A stretch of 33,080 nucleotides of DNA, from assembly GCA_015069095.1 (NCBI GenBank), contig SVJH01000023.1, positions 1 to 33,080 of the forward strand. Reading direction: 5' to 3'. This document shows, one piece after another, positions 22,899 to 31,222 of the stretch. This stretch comes from Oscillospiraceae bacterium. Its GTDB lineage: Bacteria > Bacillota > Clostridia > UMGS1810. Numbering within the stretch: the stretch's first letter is position 1; every line of letters begins with the position of its first letter. The position numbers and the translations under genes were made by a program. Below the pieces are notes generated by a model that was not told where the DNA came from, made no database searches, and saw only the letters and a list, made by a program, of their open reading frames with translations.

Positions 22899-24740
22899 TT
22901 ATGAAATTTTTACTAATGCAAAACCATCTTTTAAAACTTTTATTTCTCCATTTTCATATTTTGCATTTGAAGATAATAAAACATTTTCTTCTTTACATTT
23001 AAAATACGCACCATTTTCATCATAGTTTGCAATTACAGCATAACATTCATCGTCTTGGTATCGCTTAAATGCAACGCATTTTTCGCCTGCAAAAAGTGTA
23101 TCAACTTTTCCAGTTTGAAATGCTTTTATTTCATTTTTTATTTTTGCAAGTTTCTTAAAAAACGCAAGCAAATTTTCATCCATATTATTCCAAGGGAAAA
23201 ATCTTCTGTTAAACGGGTCTTCGTATCCTGAAAGTCCTACTTCATCGCCGTAATAAATTGCACAACCTCCTGGAACAAAAAACTGCAAAAATGCGCAAAG
23301 TTTAACTTTAGAGATTGCATAATCGTAGTTTTCTATTTTATACGTTGATTTTTCTATTCGTGATATATTCTGATCTGCTCTTGACATTAGTGTTATTATT
23401 CTCTGTGTGTCATGAGTAGATAAACTTGTCATAAGACAGTCCAGAACAGGTTTAGGATAGTTTTCAGCAATTGTCATCACAGTATTTATAAAATCGTAAC
23501 CGGAAAGATGCTCAGAAGCAAAACCTATTATTGCATTCTGATAAGGATAATTCATTACTGAATCAAGTTCACTGTCAGAAAAGTATTTTCTTACTCTTCC
23601 ATAGCTTTCCTTATTTGATGCATCTTCCCATACTTCACCCATTACGAGTGCATTTTTATTTATTTCTTTTACACGTTTGTGAAGAAGTTTTATAAATTCA
23701 TCAGGAAGTTCATCTGCAACGTCAAGCCTTATTCCGTCTGCACCGAGTGATAGGTATTTTGCAACAACACTATCTTCATCTGTGATTATATATTTTATAA
23801 AATCCTCGTTCATTTCATCTACACATGGAAGTGTATCTATGCCCCACCACGATGTGTAACTGTCAGGATATTTATCAAACATAAACCAGTTAAAGTATTT
23901 TGAGTCCCTTCTGTGATATGCACCCGTACCAAAAATATTATCTTTATCAAAATATATACTGTTGCTTCCTGTATGCGAAAACGCACAGTCAATAATTATT
24001 TTTATACCTTTTTTGTGAGCACTTTTGCATAACGATTTAAAATCATCATCATTTCCAAGCATCGGGTCAATTCTTTTGTAATCTGCCGTATCGTATCTAT
24101 GATTTGAATATGCCATAAATATAGGATTTAAATAGATTACACTAACACCAAGGTCTTTTATATAATCAAGTTTTTTCTCTATTCCTTTTAAATTTCCACC
24201 AAAAAAATCATTATTCCATATTCTACCGTTTTCATCCGGCAAAAACACAGGACATTCATCTGTACTTTCGTGGATGTAATAAGGTTTAAGTTTATCAGTT
24301 AAATCACACTCGCCATCTTTATAAAAACGGTCAGGAAAAATCTGATAAAAAACTTTTCCCTTAAAAGAAACAGGCGTATCATAATTTTTATCAATACATG
24401 TGATCTGCCATTTTTCTCCTTCGCCGATATTTGTGTCGTTATACCCTGTTTTAAAAAGATTAAATGAACCTTGTGTGGTTTCGATATAAAAATAATAGTG
24501 ATAAAGTCCGTTATTTACAAGTGAAAACTGACCTGAGTACGTTTCGTAATCGTCTTTTTTATCTTTTAGTAAAAGTCTTGTTTTAAGATAAAATCCTTCG
24601 TAATCTTCAACAATTACAAAACATTTTGTTGTATTACAATGACACGGTATTTTTATATTTAAAGTGCATCTTTCGTCTTGTCTAAGGCATCCGAAAGGTA
24701 CTTTGTATTCTTCGTTTTTACTATCAAAAAGAATTCTCAT
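22899..24740 (-). CDS. cytoplasmic GH13 alpha-glucan hydrolase (neopullulanase/cyclomaltodextrinase type)
   Basis: This 613-aa protein has no signal peptide. The first 120 residues form a beta-rich N-terminal domain of the kind seen in neopullulanase-like GH13 enzymes. The barrel then gives LGVSVIYLNPIF and NHRYDTADY, the nucleophile in DGIRLDVADE, the acid/base in MGEVWED and the third acid in LSTHDTQR. A small C-terminal beta domain follows. GAGGT precedes the ATG. It follows glgP across a terminator-like hairpin, so it is probably a member of the glycogen locus that debranches or hydrolyses limit dextrins and maltodextrins. Exact specificity (neopullulanase, cyclomaltodextrinase or maltogenic amylase) is open. 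Confidence 0.88.
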   Translation of the reverse strand: MRILFDSKNEEYKVPFGCLRQDERCTLNIKIPCHCNTTKCFVIVEDYEGFYLKTRLLLKDKKDDYETYSGQFSLVNNGLYHYYFYIETTQGSFNLFKTGYNDTNIGEGEKWQITCIDKNYDTPVSFKGKVFYQIFPDRFYKDGECDLTDKLKPYYIHESTDECPVFLPDENGRIWNNDFFGGNLKGIEKKLDYIKDLGVSVIYLNPIFMAYSNHRYDTADYKRIDPMLGNDDDFKSLCKSAHKKGIKIIIDCAFSHTGSNSIYFDKDNIFGTGAYHRRDSKYFNWFMFDKYPDSYTSWWGIDTLPCVDEMNEDFIKYIITDEDSVVAKYLSLGADGIRLDVADELPDEFIKLLHKRVKEINKNALVMGEVWEDASNKESYGRVRKYFSDSELDSVMNYPYQNAIIGFASEHLSGYDFINTVMTIAENYPKPVLDCLMTSLSTHDTQRIITLMSRADQNISRIEKSTYKIENYDYAISKVKLCAFLQFFVPGGCAIYYGDEVGLSGYEDPFNRRFFPWNNMDENLLAFFKKLAKIKNEIKAFQTGKVDTLFAGEKCVAFKRYQDDECYAVIANYDENGAYFKCKEENVLLSSNAKYENGEIKVLKDGFALVKIS

Positions 24741-24750
24741 TTTTTACCTC

Positions 24751-24786
24751 AAAAAAATAAAAAGAGCAGGGTTACGCCTGCTCTTT
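24751..24786 (-). terminator. terminator-like hairpin between glgP and the GH13 gene
   Basis: AAAGAGCAGG (24761-24770) pairs perfectly with CCTGCTCTTT (24777-24786) around a six-base loop. On the minus strand it is followed by TTATTTTTTT. It starts five bases after the glgP stop and ends ten bases before the GH13 start, so the GH13 gene needs read-through or a promoter inside glgP. Confidence 0.85.
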
Positions 24787-24791
24787 ATTTA

Positions 24792-27206
24792 TTAGTATTT
24801 TATATTCCAGATGTTATCAGCATATTCTTTAACCGCTCTGTCAGATGAGAAAATACCTGCTTTTGCGATATTAACAAGCGACATATCTGTAAATTTATCT
24901 TGATTTTTATAAACTTCGCTTACTTTAACTTGAGCATCTACATATGAATTGAAATCTGCAAGCGTCATATATGCATCTGCTACGCCAAATGAATTTGTAA
25001 GAAGTGATTTATAAATATCATCAAATCTTGCACCAAGACTTCCATTGATTAACATATCAAGTACTTTTTTAAGTTTTTCGTTACCGAATACATATGCGTT
25101 AGGGTCATAACCTTTGCGCCACAATTCATCTACTTCGTGTGCTTTCAAACCAAATAGGAAGATATTGTCATTTCCTACCTGTTCGCTGATTTCAACGTTA
25201 GCACCATCAAGTGTACCAAGTGTAACAGCACCGTTAATCATAAGTTTCATATTACCTGTTCCTGATGCCTCTTTTCCGGCAATTGAAATCTGTTCTGAAA
25301 TTTCTGCTGCAGGAATGATAATTTCTGCAAGTGAAACTTTATAATCTTCAATAAATACAACTTTTAGTTTATCTTTTACATCTACATCGTAGTTAACAAG
25401 GTTTGCAACTGCACAGATAAGTCTAATAATCTGTTTTGCCATTAAATAACCCGCTGATGCTTTTGCTGCAAACACAAATGTTCTTGGAACAAAAGGAGCA
25501 TTTGGATTTGCTTTGATTGTATTATACATATGCATAATCTGAAGAACATTAAGAAGTTGTCTTTTATATTCATGCAGACGTTTAATCTGTACATCAAATA
25601 GTGATGTAGGATCTACCTTTATACCATTTTTTGTTGAGATATAATCTGCAAGTTGTTCTTTTTTAGTAAGTTTAATTTTTCTAAGTTCTTCAAGGACATT
25701 CTTATCTCCTTGATATTTCATAAGATCTTCAAGGTATGTTGCATCATCCATAAACTTATTACCTATAAGTTTAGATAAGAATTTTGTTAGTTCAGGGTTT
25801 GACTGGCAAAGCCATCTTCTGTATGCAATACCATTTGTAACGTTTGTAAATGTTGATTTACCTATGTTATAGTAATCTTTAAATATACTCTGTACCAAAA
25901 TATCACTATGAAGTTTTGATACACCGTTTACTGTATGACAAGCAGCAAGGCAAAGGTTTGCCATTCTTACTTCATCGTGTGCAATAACTGCCATATAATC
26001 GATTTTTGCAAGATCTCCAGGATAGATTTCATTTAAAGAATGAACAAGTCTTCTGTTGATTTCGCATACAATCTGATATACACGAGGAAGTTCTGTGCTA
26101 AATAGGCTCTGTGGCCATCTTTCAAGTGCTTCGCTCATAACAGTATGGTTTGTGTAAGAAAGTGTTTTATTTGCAATTTCCCATGCACTGTCCCATTCGT
26201 AGCCATGGTCGTCAACAAGTATTCTCATAAGTTCAGGTACACAAAGTGCAGGATGAGTATCGTTAATGTGAATTGCAACTTTGTCGCCTAAATTATCTAA
26301 TGTACCATATTTTTTAAGATGTTTTCTTATAATACTCTGAAGTGAAGCAGAAACTAAAAGATACTGCTGTTTAATTCTAAGTCTTTTACCTTCAATATGG
26401 TTATCGGCAGGGTATAAAATTTTTGAAATTACTTCTGCCATTGTATTTTCTTCAAGAGACTGAACGTATTCACCTCTTGAGAAAGCATTCATATCAAGGC
26501 TGTTTTTAGATTTTGCACTCCATAAAATAAGTTTATTTACAGCTTTTGTGTTATAACCTGAAATGTACATATCATAAGGAATTGCCATAACACTGTGGTA
26601 ATTTACATGATCTACTTTATGCTGACCGTTTTCCCATGTTTCATATACCTGACCGCCAAATTTAACTTCATAAGCGTCATCTTCACGTCTGTTAAGCCAA
26701 ACGTCGCCCATTTCAAGCCAGTTATCAGGAAATTCCATCTGCCATCCGTCTACGATTTTCTGTTTGAAAATACCAAATTCATAGCGGATAGAGTAGCCTG
26801 TTCCCATCATACCAACACTTGTCATGGAATCCATATAGCAAGATGCAAGTCTTCCAAGACCACCGTTGCCAAGTCCGGCATCAGGTTCCATTTTGTAAAG
26901 TTCTGTAATATCTATTTTCTCATCTTTAAGAGCATTTTTGAAAACACTCTCAACACCTAAGTTAAAAAGATTATTTCTAAGCGATGTTCCAACAAGAAAT
27001 TCCATTGACATATAGAAAACCTGTTTGCCGTTTTCATCTTCAAATCCATCTTTAAAACCTTTTCTTTTTTCTGCCAATAAATCTTTTACCACAAGGCAGA
27101 GTGATTTGTATACTTGCTGATTTGTTGCTTCCTTTATGTAGCAACCAAAAGTGTTAAGACACTTTTTGTTAATCATCTCAAGTACTTGTTCTTTTTTGTA
27201 AGCCAT
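24792..27206 (-). CDS. glgP: glycogen/starch phosphorylase
   Basis: This 804-aa PLP enzyme (GT35) cuts alpha-1,4-glucan with phosphate to glucose-1-phosphate. It shows the N-terminal SMEFLVGTSLRNNL and PDAGLGNGGLGRLASCYMDS. The central part has IHINDTHPAL and NVTNGIAYRRWL. The PLP lysine region is EASGTGNMKLMINGAVTLG, followed by DGANVEI. Length is typical. A strong GGGAGG lies before the ATG. The 86 bases between it and glgA hold no convincing promoter or terminator. Confidence 0.97.
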   Translation of the reverse strand: MAYKKEQVLEMINKKCLNTFGCYIKEATNQQVYKSLCLVVKDLLAEKRKGFKDGFEDENGKQVFYMSMEFLVGTSLRNNLFNLGVESVFKNALKDEKIDITELYKMEPDAGLGNGGLGRLASCYMDSMTSVGMMGTGYSIRYEFGIFKQKIVDGWQMEFPDNWLEMGDVWLNRREDDAYEVKFGGQVYETWENGQHKVDHVNYHSVMAIPYDMYISGYNTKAVNKLILWSAKSKNSLDMNAFSRGEYVQSLEENTMAEVISKILYPADNHIEGKRLRIKQQYLLVSASLQSIIRKHLKKYGTLDNLGDKVAIHINDTHPALCVPELMRILVDDHGYEWDSAWEIANKTLSYTNHTVMSEALERWPQSLFSTELPRVYQIVCEINRRLVHSLNEIYPGDLAKIDYMAVIAHDEVRMANLCLAACHTVNGVSKLHSDILVQSIFKDYYNIGKSTFTNVTNGIAYRRWLCQSNPELTKFLSKLIGNKFMDDATYLEDLMKYQGDKNVLEELRKIKLTKKEQLADYISTKNGIKVDPTSLFDVQIKRLHEYKRQLLNVLQIMHMYNTIKANPNAPFVPRTFVFAAKASAGYLMAKQIIRLICAVANLVNYDVDVKDKLKVVFIEDYKVSLAEIIIPAAEISEQISIAGKEASGTGNMKLMINGAVTLGTLDGANVEISEQVGNDNIFLFGLKAHEVDELWRKGYDPNAYVFGNEKLKKVLDMLINGSLGARFDDIYKSLLTNSFGVADAYMTLADFNSYVDAQVKVSEVYKNQDKFTDMSLVNIAKAGIFSSDRAVKEYADNIWNIKY

Positions 27207-27292
27207 TTATAAATTGCCTCCCTAAAATATATTTAAATCTAATTTACCAACCACAATCAGACTCTTAATATATAAGGCTCAAACCTTTATCA

Positions 27293-28738
27293 TTAGTAAT
27301 TTATTATTTCATTATAAACGTTAACATAACTTTGTGATGGAATTTTCCAACTGCTATCAACTTTCATAATGTTTTTAACTGTTTTTTTGTAATTTTCTTT
27401 ATCATAGTAATATGCAATACTTCTTTTTACTGCGCCAAGCATATCGTGTGCGTTATAACCTTTGAATGTAAAGCCTTTTCCTTCTGCTGTTGTAATATTT
27501 ATAGGCTGTACTGTATCGTTAAGTCCGCCTGTTTCACGAACAATCGGAATAGTTCCGTATCTCATAGCGATAAGTTGACTTAGTCCGCAAGGTTCGCTAA
27601 GCGACGGCATAAGGAACATATCTGCTCCGGCATAAACCTGACTTGCAAGTTCTGAGTTAAACACAATGTTTGCACTCATTTTTTCAGGATATTTCCACGC
27701 AAAGAATTTAAACAAATCTTCATATCTGCTATCACCGGTTCCTACAACGACAAACTGAACATCTTCGTTTAAAAGTTCGTCGCAAACGTATTCTACAAGG
27801 TCAAGCCCTTTATGTGCTACAAGGCGTGTTATCATTGCAATAACAGGAACATCCTCTCTTATTGGAAGACCTAATTTTTCCTGTAAGAAAAGTTTATTTT
27901 CTTTCTTTTTATTAAATTCGCCTGTTTTATAATTTGTATGAAGATGTTTATCCTTATTTGGATTAAATGTATCGGTATCAATGCCGTTTGTTATACCAAC
28001 AATTTTGTACTCATACTGCTTTAATATTTCACTTAGCCCGTGTGCAAAGAACGAATATCTTATTTCATAAGAATAAGTTTCAGATACGGTAGATATTTTA
28101 TCGGCAAGAACAATTGCACTCTTCATAAAGTTAATGCAATCGCCATATGTCATAACACCGCGCATTTCTTCGCCAAAACCAAGTACATTTGATAAAAACT
28201 CGTTAGGCATTTTACCCTGATATTCAATATTATGAATTGTAAATAACGTTTTTATTCTTCTGTACTCTTCAATATTACTGTAATGAGTTTTCAAAAATGC
28301 AGGTACAAGTGCAGTCTGCCAGTCATTTAAATGAATTACATCAGGCATAAAATCAATATGCATAAGCATTTCAAGTATTGCTTTTGAAAAATAAGCATAT
28401 CTTTCGCCGTCGTCATAATGACCGTATGCACCATCACGGTTAAAATAGTATTCATTATCAATAAAATAATATTTTACTTTTTTATATGTTGTTTCAAATA
28501 TTCCAACGTGAACTCTTCTCCACGCAAGATCTACACCAAAACTTTTTACAAATTTTATATTTTTATCCTGTTTATCTTTTATTGATTTATAATAAGGGAT
28601 TACAACACGGATGTCCATATCTTCATTTTTTGCAAGACAAGCCGGAAGTCCCTGAGCAACGTCGCCAAGACCACCTGTTTTGGCAAACGGTGCCGCTTCT
28701 GATGCAGCAAATAAAACTTTCATTATACTATTATTCAT
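27293..28738 (-). CDS. glgA: glycogen synthase (ADP-glucose type)
   Basis: This 481-aa GT5 enzyme elongates glycogen from ADP-glucose. The donor-binding KTGGLGDV lies at the N-terminus. VIHLNDWQTALVP, TIHNIEYQG and ITNGIDTDTFNP follow, and the C-terminal domain has SLSEPCGLSQLIAMRYG and VRETGGLNDTV. The given ATG (28738) lies only about two bases from AGAAGGGA, which is tight. The next in-frame ATG (28723) gives the canonical MKVLFAASEAAPF start, but that ATG lies rather far from the ribosome site. The start is therefore uncertain by five residues. A hairpin separates it from glgD upstream. Confidence 0.96.
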   Translation of the reverse strand: MNNSIMKVLFAASEAAPFAKTGGLGDVAQGLPACLAKNEDMDIRVVIPYYKSIKDKQDKNIKFVKSFGVDLAWRRVHVGIFETTYKKVKYYFIDNEYYFNRDGAYGHYDDGERYAYFSKAILEMLMHIDFMPDVIHLNDWQTALVPAFLKTHYSNIEEYRRIKTLFTIHNIEYQGKMPNEFLSNVLGFGEEMRGVMTYGDCINFMKSAIVLADKISTVSETYSYEIRYSFFAHGLSEILKQYEYKIVGITNGIDTDTFNPNKDKHLHTNYKTGEFNKKKENKLFLQEKLGLPIREDVPVIAMITRLVAHKGLDLVEYVCDELLNEDVQFVVVGTGDSRYEDLFKFFAWKYPEKMSANIVFNSELASQVYAGADMFLMPSLSEPCGLSQLIAMRYGTIPIVRETGGLNDTVQPINITTAEGKGFTFKGYNAHDMLGAVKRSIAYYYDKENYKKTVKNIMKVDSSWKIPSQSYVNVYNEIINY

Positions 28739-28779
28739 TCCCTTCTAAAAAAAATAAATCAACGACTTTTGTAATAGAT

Positions 28780-28805
28780 GTAAAAGGGAGAAAACTCCCT
28801 TTTAC
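28780..28805 (-). terminator. hairpin after glgD (partial terminator or mRNA-stabilising element)
   Basis: GTAAAAGGGAG (28780-28790) and CTCCCTTTTAC (28795-28805) pair perfectly over 11 bases with an AAAA loop (TTTT on the minus strand). It directly abuts the glgD stop. The T tract (TTTT) is part of the stem and is followed by ACATC, so termination may be partial, leaving glgA at reduced level. Confidence 0.7.
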
Positions 28806-29918
28806 TTATACAATTTCTGCTTTGTTAATAATTAGTGGCGCTGTTTCTGCACCGATAAGTGTTCTGCCTTTATTGATTTTTACGTCTTTATCTGCTATAA
28901 CGCAATCAATGTTACAACCTTTTTCAATAATGCCGCCCTGCATAATAATTGAATTTTTAACGTAGCAATCTTCTTCAATTGTAACATTTCTGAATATTAC
29001 GCAGTTTTCAACATGACCTTTAATTGTACAACCATCTGCAATAATGCAATCGTCTACAACTGCATTTTCGCCGTAGAATGTAGGCACTTCGTCACGTACT
29101 TTTGTATAGATTGGAGAATCTGATGCAAAAAGTGCTTTTCTTACGCCTTCATCCATTAGTTTAAAGTTGTTTTTAAAGTAAGAAACAACATTGTCATTTC
29201 TTAGTACTATATTTTTAAATTCATAAGCATTGATGCTTATTTCTTTGCTTGCAAACGATTCCTGTAAAAAGTCTCTTTCGAAGTGGTACTTTCCGTGCGC
29301 TACACAGTTTTTAACCATTTCCATTAAAAGATTTCTTTCGATGATAAACATTCCCATACCAACAAGGTCATATTTATCACTAATAGAATCAATTGCAACA
29401 TCAGTTACCTTATTGCCTTTTGTTTTTAAAAGAAGTCTTCTTTCTTTACCGCCACATTCTTTTTCTTTATTTGCAATAACTGTTACATCTGCACCTGATT
29501 TTATATGAGCTTCAAGTGCTTCTTCGTAATCGATATTACAAATTGTAACGGCATCAGATAGAACAACATAATCAGATGAGCAGTGGCGAAGGAATGAAAG
29601 TGCACCGTAAAGTGCTTCAATTTTTCCTCTGTAAACTTCTGTCTGTCCTGATAAAAACGGTGGAAGAATGAAAAGTCCTCCGTTTTTTCTGTTCAAATCC
29701 CATTCGCTTCTTGAAATCAAATGGTCCATAAGAGATTGATAATGATGTTTTGTAATAACACCAACTGTTGTTACATTTGAATTAACCATATTGGAAAGTA
29801 CAAAGTCAATCTGTCTGTATCTTCCGCCAAACGGAACAGAGGCAACAGTTCTGTTTTTTGTTAAATCGCCCAAGGTGCTATCATAAATATTTGAAAAAAT
29901 AATTCCAACCATATCCAT
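28806..29918 (-). CDS. glgD: glucose-1-phosphate adenylyltransferase, GlgD subunit
   Basis: This 370-aa subunit partners GlgC in ADP-glucose synthesis. The N-terminal nucleotidyltransferase fold is visible in NRTVASVPFGGRYRQIDF, but the usual GGxGxRL ATP loop is replaced by IIFSNIYDSTLGDLT, as expected for the poorly active GlgD. The C-terminal left-handed beta-helix has hexapeptide repeats (VVDDCIIADGCTIKGHVENC). A longer frame reaches 29960, but the ATG at 29918 has GGAGGA seven bases upstream and gives MDMVGIIFSN, so that start is chosen; it lies 16 bases after the glgC stop. In Firmicutes GlgC and GlgD form a heterotetramer. Confidence 0.95.
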   Translation of the reverse strand: MDMVGIIFSNIYDSTLGDLTKNRTVASVPFGGRYRQIDFVLSNMVNSNVTTVGVITKHHYQSLMDHLISRSEWDLNRKNGGLFILPPFLSGQTEVYRGKIEALYGALSFLRHCSSDYVVLSDAVTICNIDYEEALEAHIKSGADVTVIANKEKECGGKERRLLLKTKGNKVTDVAIDSISDKYDLVGMGMFIIERNLLMEMVKNCVAHGKYHFERDFLQESFASKEISINAYEFKNIVLRNDNVVSYFKNNFKLMDEGVRKALFASDSPIYTKVRDEVPTFYGENAVVDDCIIADGCTIKGHVENCVIFRNVTIEEDCYVKNSIIMQGGIIEKGCNIDCVIADKDVKINKGRTLIGAETAPLIINKAEIV

Positions 29919-29934
29919 AGCTATTTCCTCCGTC

Positions 29935-31128
29935 CTATATAATTTCGCCAGGTTTAACAACCTGTTCGATATCTAAAATATTATCTTTACCAACTACGCT
30001 GATATCCCACTGTTGATAATCGTCAGGATTTCCGCCGATTTTACATTTCTTTTCAACTGTTACGTTTTCGCCAATAATAGAATACTTAACAGATGCATTT
30101 GAACCTATATGAGTATTTGGCATAACAACACTGTCTGAAATTTCAGCAAATTCATCTATTACACAGCCTGTAAATATAATACTGTTTTTAACATTACCTT
30201 TTACTATTGAGCCTTCGGCAACATATGAATTTGTAATATTAGCACTCTTTGTAATTAAACTTGGTGGCTGAGCATAGTTTCTTGAATAAATTTTGAATTT
30301 TTTGTCTTTAAGTTTTATATCGCTTTTTGGATCAAGAAGGTCCATATTTGCTTCCCAAAGACTTGAAATTGTTCCAACGTCTTTCCAGTATCCGTCGAAC
30401 TGATAAGCATAAAGTCCTTTTTTATCTTCCAAAAGTCGAGGAATAATATCTTTACCAAAGTCATTTGATGATTTTGGATTTTCTTCATCTTCAATAAGGT
30501 ATTGTTTAAGTATTTTCCAATTGAAAATGTATATACCCATCGATGCTTTTGTACTTGTTGGTTTTTTAGGTTTTTCTTCAAATGCTGTAATTTTATCACC
30601 ATCTTTTGCATCGTCTGTTTTCATAATACCAAATCTTGATGCTTCTTTAAGAGGAACATCAAGTACAGCAATTGTACATTCTGCTCCCTTTTCTTTATGG
30701 AATTTAAGCATTTTGTTGTAATCCATCTTATAGATGTGGTCCCCTGATAAAATAAGGACATATTCCGGATTGTAAATATCAATAAAATGCATATTCTGAT
30801 AAATAGCATTTGCAGTACCTTTGTACCATTCTGATTTTTTACTCTTTGAATATGGCGGAAGAATATGTGCGCCACCAAAGTTACGGTCAAGACCCCAAGG
30901 TCTTCCGTTTCCGATATAATTGTTTAATTCAAGAGGTTGGTACTGAGTTAATATACCAACGGTATCAATCCCTGAATTAATGCAGTTAGAAAGTGGGAAA
31001 TCAATAATTCTGTATTTTCCACCAAATGGAACGGCAGGCTTTGCAGTATTTTCTGTAAGTACTTTAAGTCTGCTGCCCTGTCCACCCGCAAGAAGCATTG
31101 CTATGCATTCTTTACGTCTTTTTAGCAT
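29935..31128 (-). CDS. glgC: glucose-1-phosphate adenylyltransferase, GlgC catalytic subunit
   Basis: This 397-aa enzyme makes ADP-glucose from glucose-1-phosphate and ATP, the committed step of glycogen synthesis. The ATP loop [38 protein letters not shown], the sugar-phosphate site VEKP-like FEEKPKKP and [16 protein letters not shown] are present, followed by a beta-helix tail. An upstream GTG- or ATG-type frame reaches 31158, but AGGTGA sits correctly before the ATG at 31128, giving [12 protein letters not shown]. Gene order glgB-glgC-glgD-glgA-glgP is that of clostridial glycogen loci. Confidence 0.96.
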   Translation of the reverse strand: MLKRRKECIAMLLAGGQGSRLKVLTENTAKPAVPFGGKYRIIDFPLSNCINSGIDTVGILTQYQPLELNNYIGNGRPWGLDRNFGGAHILPPYSKSKKSEWYKGTANAIYQNMHFIDIYNPEYVLILSGDHIYKMDYNKMLKFHKEKGAECTIAVLDVPLKEASRFGIMKTDDAKDGDKITAFEEKPKKPTSTKASMGIYIFNWKILKQYLIEDEENPKSSNDFGKDIIPRLLEDKKGLYAYQFDGYWKDVGTISSLWEANMDLLDPKSDIKLKDKKFKIYSRNYAQPPSLITKSANITNSYVAEGSIVKGNVKNSIIFTGCVIDEFAEISDSVVMPNTHIGSNASVKYSIIGENVTVEKKCKIGGNPDDYQQWDISVVGKDNILDIEQVVKPGEII

Positions 31129-31146
31129 GTTACTCACCTCGCGTTT

Positions 31147-31166
31147 ATTATATGGCATTTTGCCAT
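31147..31166 (-). promoter_or_regulatory. TATAAT plus abutting palindrome upstream of glgC
   Basis: A perfect TATAAT (31152-31147 on the minus strand) directly follows the palindrome ATGGCA-TTT-TGCCAT (31152-31166), which shares its outer base. A weak TTAAGT lies 17 bases upstream of the -10. If used, the leader would be only about 12 bases and begin near the ribosome site, so promoter activity is doubtful. The palindrome could be an operator or hairpin controlling glgCDAP separately from glgB. Confidence 0.35.
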
Positions 31167-31222
31167 TTTACTTAATTAAATCATTTGTAATAAGTAAAAA
31201 CAAGATGTAATATTGCCCTAAT

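Noticed and set aside
27207-27292. Promoter or riboswitch in the glgA-glgP gap
   Set aside because: No -35/-10 pair with acceptable spacing and no stable structure was found; only a weak AAGG/CCTT stem.
28806-31128. glgC and glgD as a recent tandem duplication
   Set aside because: Their sequences are strongly diverged, and GlgD lacks the ATP loop in the way known for the Firmicute GlgC/GlgD pair.
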